Assembly: GCA_027924645.1 (NCBI GenBank)
Contig: BSBN01000187.1
Coordinates: 10,868,001 to 10,932,000, forward strand
Direction: 5' to 3'
Length of the DNA stretch: 64,000 nucleotides
Origin: Cunninghamia lanceolata
Lineage: Eukaryota; Streptophyta; Pinopsida; Cupressales; Cupressaceae
Below are positions 21,865 to 34,226 of this stretch, piece by piece; positions within the stretch are counted from its first letter, which is position 1; every line of letters starts with the position of its first letter. The notes under the pieces were generated by a model. The model was given only the letters and a program-made list of their open reading frames with translations, ran no database searches and was not told the origin of the DNA. The position numbers were made by a program, and so were the translations under genes.

Positions 21865-23087
21865 TGTTGAATACTGAGAGGGGGGGTGAATTAGTATTCT
21901 AAAATTTAAACAATTAAACCAAATGCCAACTTTAATAATCAGAAAGCAAAGTAACCACAGAAATACAATCAACATAAACAAGACACATAGACACCATATT
22001 TTTATGTGGAAAACCCAAAAAGGGAAAAACCACGAAGAGGATTAGCTCTCAATATATATTGCAACCTTTTACAAATGGTGATGTTCAGACTTGGTCACTC
22101 CACGGGCCTGAAACATGTTGGCTCACTGCCTCAACCCTAAACCTAGAAAGATTACAATGGGGGCTATTAAACCCTAATGGTTGCTTACAGCTGGGCTCAC
22201 TGCCAAGTACAATTTAAATTATATAAGAAATATGAATACTACAATAGCATCTGTCAATATGCTAGGGTGCAGTCATTTAGCAATTGAATACTGAATCATG
22301 AGTCTTCATCATCACTGATCTTCTATCTATGCTCTACTATTTTGATATTCACATCAATCACATCCACACAATACTACTTTGTACATTCACCTTCACATCA
22401 CTTGCATACCAAACATTGAATTCGACCCCTTATGTATATCTGTAACACTTAAGATCTTCATATTAGGTCAACATACTCAAATGAAGCGTAATTAATAAAC
22501 TTGTAGCTTGTCAACCAAATCCATCCACCAAAACACATGGCAGATCTAAATAACATTTGAAGCATCTTCTCATATGTTATCTCTAGCTATAGAACCACTT
22601 AGGATAAAGTTCTAATCAATAGAACTTACCGCACATAAATCAAACTAACATGTCAGCCTCAAACTTAGACTGCTACTAGTTTAGTTCAACTGTCAGACTA
22701 CATCTTTTACTATTGACCATAGGGCTTGCTAAAAATCATATCAAAGACTCCTCAGACATCACCAATCATACCTTCAGAACTGCAGAGAAAAATATTCTTT
22801 AGCGGTAAAATGCAGACCATTAGAACTCAGACATTGTCACAGTCAAACTCTATCAAACACTGTAGCGATACTCAACAGATTGAAACTATCTTTCTGGTGG
22901 ACTTGAGATCTTACAACTCTAGATTTAGACACTTCATACAAGTGTTTACAACACCTCAAAGTCACATAACAAAATATGCAATTGTGGAGGAATGCGGACC
23001 CTTTTACTTTGCATTGTACATTGTTCCTGTCTTACTTCTATTCATCCAAACTTAGACATTTTCTTCAAATGACTTCTAGAGAAAGTC
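21865..23087 (-). mobile_element. Copia LTR, minus orientation, solo or truncated
   Basis: It starts TGTTGAATACTGAGAGGGGG, with the purine/GGTGAATT stretch typical of one copia LTR end. Around 21995-22045 it carries the reverse of the block seen in the first LTR (GACACCA ... ATGTGGAAAACCC ... AGGGAAAAACCACG). No PBS lies on its left and no pol on its right. The right limit is approximate: it is placed where homology to the giant gypsy element begins (AAGTCA / TTGTTGTG). No TSD was confirmed. Confidence 0.6.
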
Positions 23088-23090
23088 ATT

Positions 23091-24321
23091 GTTGTGTGGT
23101 TACACAACATGCCCCATTTTTCCTTAGCAAAATAGGGACCCACCTTTTCTTTCTGCTTGTGGCTCATTTGTTTTCTGCTTTGGCGGTTTGGTAAAATCAG
23201 TCATGCATGTAACCTTTTGAGGGGGTGGATCTACCACTAGATGAGTTTAGTTGTCAATTTAGTAGTTGTTATTATTAACCTCATGGTTGGAAAGTACACA
23301 AAATTCTAAGTAGGTTTGCCTTTTGGATCACCCCAAAATTGTCTAAGGGTAGAAAGTTATGTTGAGTCAAAGTTTGGTCAAACCTGATATTACTTGGGGG
23401 GGTCATATTTTTTTTAACATCAGTCATATTCAATAAGATCACCCAGATTTAGAATCATCACCCAATAATCACTAGGTGTGTGATATGCGAACAAAAAAAT
23501 TAAATAAGAGCTGACACCTACCTGTCAAAGAACCTCACATATCCCGAGTGGTCATATTTCCTCATATTAGTCATCTTATGAATATCACCCCTTTGCAGAT
23601 ATCACCCTATGCCAAAATGCTAATGACATCATCTAATTTCAATTAACGAAAGAAATCACCTCGATGATGACATCATCATCTAACCTGACATGCGGAAGGT
23701 CATATATTTAATGTTCGTCATATTTCTTAATATGACGATGACGTCATTAAAACATAATAACGAAAAAACATCGATGACATGAGGATGTCATCATGATTTA
23801 TTTCCCATGGGAGGGGGTCATATTTTGGAGTACCCCTGATCTTAGTTCCATGACCCGATATGTTCCATAGTCAATGGTTGACCATATCACCCATTTCTTT
23901 TGCACATAGTTATCTCGCGTAAGGAGGGGGGGTCATATTTCTGAATATCCCTTGATCTTTCGAAGATCACCCCCCTTTAACATTAAATGCAATTAAAGTA
24001 GTAGATGAACTCCCGCTAGTTACAAATATGAATTGAATACTTGGCGACATCTATGAATTCCATGCAAATGATCGACGGATTTAATCAAGACAACACATTT
24101 TACCCTAATTTGTCTTATTGATCTATTTAAAAGTAAAATTCAAGGGTCATTTTCATTCACCTTGCAATAAATCAAGAATTACAAAGCTTCAAAAGTCAAA
24201 ACCCTCACCAGCTACCTACCAACGGATTAGAGCTTTCAGCATAATGGAACAGAATGGGTGATCTTGTGCGTTACAGTCTTTCCTGTAATCATTCATATAA
24301 CCCAAAGGAAAGCATTATTAG
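23091..24321 (+). other. Spacer upstream of the unknown ORF in copy A, with possible promoter
   Basis: Noncoding and colinear with 38622-39885. It is rich in GATATT/AATATC and GGGGGTCATATTT motifs and holds a palindrome ATGACGTCAT (23738-23747). A TATA-like TATTTAAAAG lies near 24124, about 200 bp before a splice donor. The leader reads into AAAGCATTATTAG/GTAAGT. Whether this acts as an internal promoter is inference. Confidence 0.5.
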
Positions 24322-24528
24322 GTAAGTAACTTCAAAACCTCTCCCTTGTCATTTTTTGCCAATCTAGGTGAAATGCTTATCTTTATTGAGGTAAATCCAT
24401 GTAATGATGCATGGAGGAAAGTAAAATGAAAGAGTAATAGATAGAATATACATGATATGATAGAAATACATGGTATTGTTGAAATGCATATGGGCACCCT
24501 AGGGTAAAATATATCATGTTTATTACAG
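24322..24528 (+). other. Predicted 5'-UTR intron of the unknown ORF, copy A
   Basis: Donor TTAG/GTAAGTAA and acceptor TTTATTACAG/GAATCC, 207 bp. The ATG follows 6 bp after the acceptor. The same donor, acceptor, length and spacing occur in copy B (38621-38421), although the intron interior is diverged. That pattern supports a real spliced intron. Confidence 0.7.
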
Positions 24529-24534
24529 GAATCC

Positions 24535-27500
24535 ATGGCCGACATAAAGAGAAATAGGTCCGAGGCTAAGTTCCTTAAGCCCATGCTTGTGCAACCGGAG
24601 GGGGTACAATTCAGATATGGGGTCATTGGTGATACACATCAAGGGGATACGAACTTGGATGCATGGTCAACAAGATTGGATAATGATACAGATAATCCTA
24701 TTCTGGATAGGGTGTTTACCTCTGGTATGTGGCATGTAGCTAGTTTTCCCTACGCCATGGATGCCCTAGAATTGGTAGTGGAATGTGAGAGAAATTACAA
24801 CCTAGAAACCAGGTGGGTGGAGAAACACGATAGAGTATATGCTAACTTCTTAGTCAAGGGCATCACTGCCACTTTCAACTTACCAGTAGGGAATAAGGTG
24901 GTGAATGTGGACCTTCGTAAACTGGAGGCAGAGTATAACAATAACAAGAAGAATGCCAGGAAGGAGATGTATCAATGGAGGTTGAAGAGCAGCACTTATA
25001 TAGCTTCAGCCAAGTTACCAGTATACTTATACAAGTTTGACTTTGATGATGAGTACCAGTATATAATTACCCTAGTAAACAGGATGACTGACAGACCCAA
25101 CACTGGAAATTTTGAGAATTAGATGTTTGGGATCATCCAGATGGTATTGTACTCAAACAACAAGCCCTTGTGGGCTAAGATCATTAGTGACTCATTATAT
25201 GAAGGAATGATGAAGCTGGGAGGATAGGCATGTTTATTTCACATGACCTCATATGTGGTGTATTCATGTGCATTCAGGGGAACATTTGATGCCCTAAGAA
25301 TAGTGGGAAAGCTTGGTGGTGAGGTTAATGATGTACATATATGGGATCATTATCCCCAATCGCAAAGAAAAGTACACCTCCAGGACTATAAATTGGTAAA
25401 TGATGCATTCTCGATGTATCTGGTCAGAACCATGGAGGAAGATAGGACTGAAAGGCTAAGCATGGAAGCTCAAGAAATCATTTATAGACATGGAGCATGG
25501 TTCATCCAATTTTCTACCTTTTCATATATCAGAATTGAAGGATTTGAAGGGCAACCTCTTATGTTGCCAAGATACCCTACTGATAGGGTCATCTTGATGG
25601 AATTTGTTAGACATGTGTCCACCATGGTTGAGGCATATAAGGCATAGAAGAAGCTTCCTCTAGTTCTATTTCCAGTATATATGGGGTTGTACATGTGCCT
25701 AGATTGAGAGAGCATAAAGCATGCCACTGGGGGGTTAAAATTAATGTACCTATAGCCATTTCCTCTGGCCAGATCATATGACCCTTATGGCAGGATGCAG
25801 AAGATATTGGGAAAAAAGATACATCAAAAGCATCTGGAAGACTTTTGGACCGATTGTGATGTTGAGGCTGAGGTGAGAAGAAGGAAATTTCAATGACTCA
25901 CCTTAAATCAAGTCAAGATCTTTAATTGTATCCCAGTGCCAGCACAATTACATAAATATGATGGAAGGATAATGTCCAATAAATATGAGGACAAAAAGGT
26001 GTATAATGACACCATATTGGCCCCTGATCTCACATGGCAAGAGGATATAACCCTAGATCAGATGATGCATGGTGTGATCCAGCTTACCCAAGCTTGGGTA
26101 GATGTAGAAATAGCCAAATTAAAGAAAAGAGGCGTGGCCCTTACTGTTGATAACAAGAAAAAGAGACAAGAATTGTCTGATGAGGAATATGATGATATCC
26201 TCACTGAAAAGAGAAAATCCAATGGGGAGAGATTACCCACATAAAAACAAAAGAGGATACCCCCTAAATGTAAGAAAGGTGAAAATGAACCAAAGGGGGT
26301 GATCATAGAAAGAATTGCCACTAAGGGTGTGGGTGCATCTACATCAGCGACATAGCCTCCACCAAACAAAACAAAGAGTAAGAGGATTTTGAGGCCTATT
26401 ACTAAGAACACAGAGATGCAAGTGGAAAGGCAGACCCTACCACATGAATTGGAAGATGAAAAGCCCTCAGAGGAAGAACAAATGAATAAAGAACCCAAGG
26501 ATGATGACTTGCTGATAGTGAGCAGGAAGAGGAAAGGGATGGCGCAAGATTCATCACCCAAGAAACAGAGAACAACCATGAGGGCGATGTCTGCACTGAC
26601 CCCATCATGTTGAGAGGAATGGGTAGTGAAGTTTTTAGGAAAGAATTGTAGCATGGCATTCCTATCCCTGCAATAATCAAATTTAAAACTAAGAAGTCTA
26701 AAGAGAAAACAAGAGAAGCACTCATGACAAGTAAGGAGCTCCCTATCTCCTTGGATGATACAGTGGAATTATTAGATGATGAGGTAGTCCATGATGTGGC
26801 TGCTGAGCATATGGAAGCCCTGGTCGCTAACACCAAGATGACTCCTCATGAGACTCCATTGGCCCAGATGAGGATATTAGAAGAAGAAAAACAAATGGAA
26901 GAAACAAAATAGGATAGCCCTGAGAAAGTAGCTCAGTAGATATGGCTAGACAAGTTGGTTGATCGGGTTACAAGCCCTACAGCCATAGACTTAGCATATA
27001 GGGGTGATGTAAGCCCAAGAAAAGATACCAATCCACCCATAGAGCCTAAAAGGACTAATGAGATAGAGCATACAAAGAAGGATAGTGCTGCTCTTAATCA
27101 AGATCAACAACAATATAAGACACCCACTGAATCAAAAATGTCAGAAACACAACAACAAAGTGGGGGTGACAAGGCGTATCAAACATTAGTGTTGCTCATG
27201 CCCAAAGCGGTTCATCATTGCCTTAGGATAAGGCTGATCAATAGATGCTCCACCAGGATGCTCAGAAGGAGTAGGGCATATCTCCACCACACATTAAGCA
27301 GGGAGACCCAGGGAATGCACTAGGGATGGAAGAAAAATCAGGTTAGGAAGGGCCTAAGTCAGAAAACAATAGTACACCAAAAGAAGGAGAGTAGAAAATA
27401 ACCCATGACTGGGGTACAGATGCAGAAACAAAGAATGTGACTGAGGGTGATCAGGGTGATCTCCAAGGTCAAAATGCACAAGCCCTTCAAGAGGTTAATG

Positions 27501-29003
27501 TATGACTAGTTGAGAAAGATAAGGAAGGTGATGGAGTTCCAAAGGAGAGCTCACAATGTGAAGCACAAGATCAAAATGTGGATATTCTACAAGATCCTCC
27601 TTTACAAAAACCATCCCCTCAATAGGAAGAACCCCTATGAGATCCTCCTCATGATGAACTACATGAGGAAGAAATCAACAAGGTGCCTTCACCACCAAGG
27701 ATAGAAGCTGATACAAGAAGGCAGGATACCCGTGACACAAAAAAATGCCACCAAGAATCTAGAGGTGATATACTTCATTGGCATAGAAAGGAAATACATG
27801 TAGAACAAGTGGAAGAGGTCCAAGATTTTGATGTATCTACTCTATTTGTTGAGAGCATGATGAAGCCAAGGAGGAAGGCCAAGCTAACATCTTCTACAAA
27901 AAGAGATCTTACCACAGGTAGGAGGACCACACAAATAGCCCTCTCTACAGTTGAAAAATAAGCCTAGGGGAATTTCAGATCATAAATGTCAATCTGTGTT
28001 TTGCTAATGAAGACCATGAAGGTCAAGAGGGGAAATATATTATTGATTCTTTAACCAAAAGGGTAAAGAAGGAAAAGGAGAAAAATAAGGTACATAAGGA
28101 GCACATTGCTCAATTACATTCTTTTATAAAAGGGTTAATTAACCCTGATCATGCACCAGCTGATCAGGCAGTCCCATTGTCTATTATATCACAAGAGGAG
28201 GTTACCAAATTGGACCTAATGAAGCATGAGGCAATGGTGATGGAGAAATGGATGTGCTTAGCATTGGCAGGAGTTGAAGATGTGGTAAGGACTTCTTTGT
28301 AGAGATTGAATTCTTTGAGTACCTTAAAGAGAAAGGTAGACAAGATACAAAATGAAATAGGCAGGAGGTCATTCCAATTGGAAAAGGTCCTAGCTGTTCT
28401 AAGTGAGATGAGAAGAATTGATTCACAAATTCTAATAAGTAACAAGGTATTAGATAATAACACTGCCCTGCTAATGGGAATCTGGCATGAAGATATCAGG
28501 TTCAAATGTGATGCATTGAAAAAATGCAGTGGCAAGCTCAGGGACATCAGTGTCAAACTACACAACATGATGGCATATGAGGTAGAGACCCTAGAAGCTT
28601 TCGAAGGGAAAATAGAAGATAAAATTGAGAATCAGGATGCGAATTTTTCTATTAAGGTTCTACATGAGAATTTCAAGTCAATAGAAGATGACCCCTTGAA
28701 CCACTTGATAGAGGAGGTGATGAATAGAATCATGAGGATAAAGGTCAAAGTGGAAGCATATAATGAGACATTAAATAGAAAAAAAGGAAAGATGGAGTCT
28801 CTTAAAGATAAATTTCATTCCCATAAACATGGAATAGTGAAAACTAAAATTCAAGATGGGGGAGAGGTTGACAGAATAGTGTAGGCATATGAGTCAACCA
28901 GGACAACAGTGAAGGTCACATAGGAGAGAATGTTTACCAAAGCGATAGTAATAGCAAAAGTGTTGAAAGTGAAGAAGAAAGACATGAAGAATAAGTATAG
29001 ATG
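24535..29003 (+). pseudogene. Large ORF of unknown function in env position, copy A
   Basis: I do not recognise the product. It starts MADIKRNRSEAKF just after the intron. Three regions are visible. A globular N-terminal part (about residues 1-430) includes GVQFRYGVIGDTHQGD, WVEKHDRVYANFLVKGI, VNVDLRKLEAEYNNN, SYVVYSCAFRGTFDALRI, AFSMYLVRTMEEDRTERLSM and RHGAWFIQFSTFSYIRIEGF. A long middle follows that is rich in Glu, Lys and Asp with Pro/Gln. The C-terminal part (from about 28010) looks coiled-coil, with heptad-like stretches such as KRKVDKIQNEIGRRSFQLEK and EEVMNRIMRIKVKVEAYNET. No signal peptide or membrane segment is seen, so it is not an envelope-type glycoprotein. About ten stops and at least four frame changes break this copy. 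A distant resemblance to plant transposon-associated domains is possible. Confidence 0.7.
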
Positions 29004-29021
29004 CATCACTAGGTGAACATA

Positions 29022-30120
29022 TGCATGGGACACTTATAAGTGGCAACACATACAAATGGTTTCCAGCTGGCAATCTATGCCGCGAATGAGGATGTTGACT
29101 CAGTCAATGGAAAATTGTTAGCCATTGATCTAAATTGATGAATCTTGACTGTTAGTCAGTTGTAACCACCTCCTTCCTTTATTCTATAAAAGGTGTAGGA
29201 GTGCAATCTTTTAGTCATTCAAAACTTAATTGAAATCTGATTGCTGAAGAATTAAGTACTTATTTCAAAGTTATTGTGAATGTACATGTTTTGCATACTT
29301 AATGAAAGAGAAGCTGGTTTGATTACAAATCATTGTAAATCCTAAGTAATCTGTGAGTGGAATCTAGATATATGCATTGATTAGTTGCATCCCTTGGAGT
29401 GCTTTTCAATCTACATATGTTGTTTTCATTCTTTATTCCTTTGAAGTTAGCATCAAACATACCTAGCTGTGGAACAACCTAGTGAATTACGGTTTGATTT
29501 CTTCTCTTCATGAATGTATCTTGTGTGTATGTGATTCAATAACTAAAGGTTCACTAAAATTAGAAGTATTTCTTTAAATTTCTTTGAATTTCATTACAAA
29601 TCACCTCCATAATTGCAAATAACACATAATCAAAAGAAAATAAACATGAAATATGTAGATATCTTTTAGACAATTGAAAATATAGAGCATATTTTGAATG
29701 GAATCATGTCAACTTGATAAATATCTACAATAAACACATGAATATCTAGTTGCAGACACATCATTTAAATAAATATGCAATGTATAAGAATGTGTAAGTT
29801 CATGATGATCAATGATCAGAAGAATTGATCAAACTTACAAATATCACAACAATCTTTGGAAATAGAGTAGAATTGACCTCTATGTGGAGTGAATTTACAA
29901 AATACAGTTGCAATATTGATCATCTAGGTGAATGTAAGACCCCTTGAAATGGAAAACAACATGTCACATCAACCTCTGTGTAACGTCAGACGATCATGTC
30001 CTGATCAACGGAGCCTTGGAGTCATTAACTTATCTTAAGCTGATCGTACTTTACAAGATAATAAAGGTTTGTTGTGCAAATTTTTATGCATGTTGTTATG
30101 ACTAATAATCATAATCAACA
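29022..30120 (+). mobile_element. LTR of the giant gypsy element shared by copies A and C
   Basis: It begins near TGCATGGGA (start inferred by comparison with copy B) and ends AATCAACA at 30120. A TATA box, TATAAAAG, lies at 29185-29192. It aligns through its length with 33224-34215 reversed (shared CAAAACTTAATTGAAA, CTTAATGAAAGAGAAG, CTTGGAGTGCT). It stands directly after the unknown ORF and before a primer-binding site. Confidence 0.82.
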
Positions 30121-30125
30121 TAAAT

Positions 30126-30144
30126 TGGTGCTAGAAGGAGGGCC
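30126..30144 (+). promoter_or_regulatory. Primer-binding site of gypsy copy C
   Basis: TGGTGCTAGAAGGAGGGCC starts five bases after the LTR end CA. It begins with TGG, complementary to a tRNA CCA end. The tRNA species was not determined. Confidence 0.7.
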
Positions 30145-30609
30145 ATCTTCATTACCTAGTAGGCGATTTGGTAATGCTTGTATATTTTCCCACGTCAGAA
30201 GTGAGGTAATGTTCTTGTGGCTCGTTATTTCAAATATTTTGCAAAGATTTGCTATTTTTGAGTCTTTAGATGCTTGTTCACTGCAAATATTTCAAAATCA
30301 AGCATAAATACCTTAGGCTTTATAGTCGATTCTTGCAATCCTTGAAAGATAAGTTCTTATTTAGGTTTTTCTTACTAAAGCTTTGAAGTAATTCACTTAT
30401 GATACTTGATATCGTAATGTTCATGTCTAAAAGTCTCACATCACCTCATATTTGCATCATTTCTACAAATATTGCATAAATATCCAGCTAGTTTTGGATT
30501 CTGGTCATAAATGCTTCCTTTACACGAGTGTTTTAGTCGATCTTTACAATAAAACAAGCCAACTTTTCATAAATTGTAGAAATCCTAGCTCTCAAGCCAA
30601 ATACCAGGT

Positions 30610-33223
30610 CCAAATCTAGTGGACTCTTTGAGGAATTGTCTATTCATGGACTTAGACTTAGAACAATAGATATTCATCACACTCCTAGTTCTAGTACATC
30701 AGAGGCTTCACCAGAACACACTCCAATAACTCCCGTTGGATTGTAAACACCTATAGGACCACCTATAATGCCTCCAATCCAACCTCCACCAATCACAATG
30801 TCATTCTTTGCTGCAGAGTCACCCCTGAATTTCATTACATATCATCCTTTACCTAAAACTCCTGACAAGATTTGTCCTAAATATCATCCATATTAGGATG
30901 CTAATGATCACATTAGAACATTCAAGGAAGCCTTTTGTAGAGAGAGAATTAAGCATCAGGATGTGGTATGCAGATTATTTCCATTTTCGTTAGGAGAAGA
31001 AGCATATAATTGGTATATCAGTCTTGGTCAAGGTTTAGTTGGTTCATGGGCTACCTTGGAGAAAGATTTTAAAGATAGATTCAAAATACCTATAGATCCT
31101 TCAATAGATTATCACCTGTTTGCCACAATTAAGAGATTTGAAGGGAAACCTATTGCTAACTTCAATGCAAGATTCCAAAAGATGACCTCAAAGCTAGTTG
31201 CTCCCTATACCATAGTGGATGAAACTACTAGGATTGTATACTACTCAGCATTAGATCCCCTGACTTCTATGTTTATTAGGAGAACACATCTTGGTGTCAC
31301 AACTTTGGCAAGAGCTTTTGAGGAAGCCATAAAAGTCAATCAGCAGTTGATTCCTGCTCCAACACCTAATGTAGCATTTCCTGCATATCCTGCTCAACAA
31401 CAGACCAATGGAGCTATTATGCCTCCGGCTATAATGTCGAATCCTTTATATGCACCTCCACTTAGCATCATGCCACCTCCAAATGGAAATGGCTAGATGG
31501 TGCAATAACTAGGACATACACAAGTACCTCAGGGTGCAGAACAAACTAATAACAATAATAATGGTTTGTCCTTTTTCAAACCTCAAAGAGAGAACGTAGT
31601 GGCCAAAGCTCAGGAAGAAATTAAAGAGATGTTAGCACAATTGAGGAAACTTACAACTGAAATCACTCATCTAAGAAGTTAGAATTTCTATTCTCAACCA
31701 AATCAGAACAAAGGATATAATAATGACAGGTTTGGATATCCTAATAGAGGATATAATAACAATAATAATAACAATAGTGGTAACAATAATCCCCCTAGAC
31801 AACCTAGAGTGTGGAACACTATGCCAAACAATGGTTCTCTGCCATCACCCTTAGATAATCAGCCTTCTAGTGAACCTAAGCAGACCACTAGGGTGAACCT
31901 GGAAGAAGCAACCCTTACAAACTAGTGTAGGATACACAATACCAATGTTCATGCAGAGCTAGATTGCCCACAATTTAGGATAGCAACCAGTATATTCCAA
32001 GCTGATGTATCTAATATTGTAGGTAATCCACCTTTTGCAGAAGGAAATTAAATTGTCCCTTATGGATACGATTATGCTCTTATATTGGAAAGTTTCATCA
32101 ATCATCCTCATCAGTAGATAACTTCATCTCATGAGAATTACACCTTGGCGTGTGAAGAGTTAGATATGGATTTTGAAACCAATTATGTTTTTCCCTTTGA
32201 GGATGAGAATGAACCATCGGCTCAGCATGAGGAGGTGCATGCTTATCAACAACAATACCAGGGTAGACATAACTATAACCTGAGGAATAACTCCAACAGA
32301 CCTACTGGTCCTTTGACTATGTCCTTGCCTCCAAATAATTTTAACACTCCTCCTGATCCTAAGGTAAGTAATAACCCTAGATTTCCCAAAGTTAATGCTT
32401 AATACTTAGCACCACAAAATGCAGTGGTAAAAGTTGGTAGTCAGTCTCCTGAATCTGACAAATTGGTCACATACTTAGCAGATGAAATGAAAAAGATCAA
32501 AATTAGTCTGTCATTGTCAGAACTACTCAAAACCCCCTAGCCATTAAAAAGGCATTCATGAAATCTTTAGATGATCTTTCTCCAAAAGAGGATAGTCATC
32601 CTTCAAATCAGACTTTGAATAAAGATCATGCAGCTAAGGATACTAATGTCAAACACAAAATTTCAGCCATTGTCAAAGCTACAAAAACTTCACACATGAC
32701 TCTTTATAGAGATAAGATTGAGTCACCTCCATTTCTCCTTACCATAAGGATGTTTAGTAAGAATTTACATAATTGCTTAGTATATTTAGGTGCATCTACT
32801 AATGTAATGCCATTATCCATATGCAATGCCTTAGGGTTACATCCTGCCAAGTCACTGAAGAAGGTAACACAGTTAGATAAAATAGAAGTGAGTGTTGTAG
32901 GAGAATTAACTCATATCCATATGTAGTTAGCATTAGATCCAAGGATTCAATACTACATTGATATTCAAGTAGTAGATATTCCTAACACATATGGAATATT
33001 ACTTAGCAAGGATTGGTCAAAAACACTTAATGGATACATGTCCACTGATTTTAGTCACATGTGGCTAACTTGGAAAGGAATTCCCAACCAAATTAGGATA
33101 GATGCTAAACCCCATATGAAACATATGATCACTGAGTATAATAAAACCAATCAGATCATGTATGTAGATGCTGAACCCAGAGTTTACACCATCAGGCCCC
33201 AAACCATAAAGATAGAGGAGATC
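30610..33223 (+). pseudogene. Gypsy gag and protease, copy C, cut by insertion of copy B
   Basis: The capsid region has PKYHPY-x-DANDHIRTFKEAF, RLFPFSLGEEAYNWYISLGQ, SWATLEKDFKDRFKIP and a TSKLVAPY block (30870-31500). An Asn/Gln-rich segment and a zinc-binding-like motif CRIHNTNVHAELDC follow near 31925-31965. The protease near 32690-33000 reads FLLTIRMFSKNLHNCLVYLG AST, where copy B has CLVDSGAST, so the catalytic Asp is lost. Sequence stops at GATAGAGGAGATC where the LTR of copy B begins; in copy B the same text continues. Several in-frame stops are present. Confidence 0.85.
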
Positions 33224-34215
33224 TGTTGATCATGATGTTGGTCATAAACAAACATAGAAAAAAAGTTACACAACAATCTTTACTCATCTTGAAAAATACA
33301 ATGAATTCAAATAATTCATGATCTCAAGTCTCCGTTGATAAGGTCTTAATCTTCTAACGTTACTCAGAGGTTGATGTGTATTGTTGTTTCCATTTTGGGG
33401 CCTTACATAGATCTCATCAGTAAGATGATGCTTCATGTAATGATGCTACACAGAGAGTTATTTCTACACAGGATATACTTCAAATATTGTGTCTATCTTT
33501 AAATCTTTACATGATATTGGTCATTTTGACATGCTTTACCCTCAAATATGCTAAATGTGTTCAATTATCTACGGGATGTCTGCATATTTGTATTATTTGC
33601 TTAAGATTGTCAATTATTTGTAATTATGATGATGAAATGCTCTGAAATTGAAAGAAATTGAAAGAAATACTTCAAAATAATGTTGAATCTTCAGCTATTG
33701 ATCCACATACACACTTGATACTATCATTATGAGAAGAAATCAAACCATGTGTTCACCAGGATGTTCCACAGCTAGACATAGTTGATGCAAACTTTAGAGG
33801 ATGGTGAATGAAAATAATACATGCAACATGATGAGCACTCCAAGGGACGCAGCAAATCAAAGCATATATCTAGAATTCAGACATAGATTACTCAATATTT
33901 ACGAAGATTTGTAATTAAAATGCTCTTCTCTTTCATTAAGTATGCAAAAGACATGTACATATACAATAGCTTTGAAATGAGTCCCGAATACTTCAACAAA
34001 CAGCTTTCAATTAAGTTTTGAATGAATTAAAATGAGGCATCCTTGCACCTTTTATAAAACAAGATGAGGGAGCCATTACAATTGATCTATGATCAGGATT
34101 TGTCTATTGAAATCCATGGTTTACATCTCATTGACCAAGTCAATCCTTCCACATGGCATAGGTTGCCAGCTGGCAACCATCTAAACAACTTATATTTTCA
34201 TAAGCATCTGATGCA
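33224..34215 (-). mobile_element. 3' LTR of giant gypsy copy B
   Basis: On the minus strand it starts TGCATCAGATGC right after the purine-rich AAAGGGAATATA and ends CATGATCAACA: 992 bp. A TATA box lies at about 34056-34049. It is diverged from the LTR at 29022, so the two are separate insertions. The preceding 5 bp (AGATC, 33219-33223) would be the target duplication, but the other end of copy B is lost. Confidence 0.82.
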
Positions 34216-34226
34216 TATATTCCCTT

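Larger units (their letters stand above)
23091..30120 (+). mobile_element. Giant Ty3/gypsy element, copy A: 3' part (spacer, unknown ORF, LTR)
   Basis: This block aligns in inverted orientation with 33224-39885 (copy B) over its whole length: the TTGTTGTGTGGTTACACAAC start, the spacer, the intron, the large ORF and the LTR. Pol is missing on the left. On the right the LTR is followed by a primer-binding site and gag (C), so A and C share one LTR, as produced by LTR-LTR recombination of tandem copies. Confidence 0.8.

Noticed and set aside
21860..22213. Short solo LTR 21865-22208 with ATTTA duplication
   Set aside because: A 5-bp A/T match is weak, and sequence to the right still looks like copia LTR, so the longer limit was preferred.
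26058..26654. 198-codon open frame on the minus strand
   Set aside because: It is antisense to the Lys/Glu-rich middle of the unknown ORF of copy A; low-complexity coding leaves the reverse frame open.
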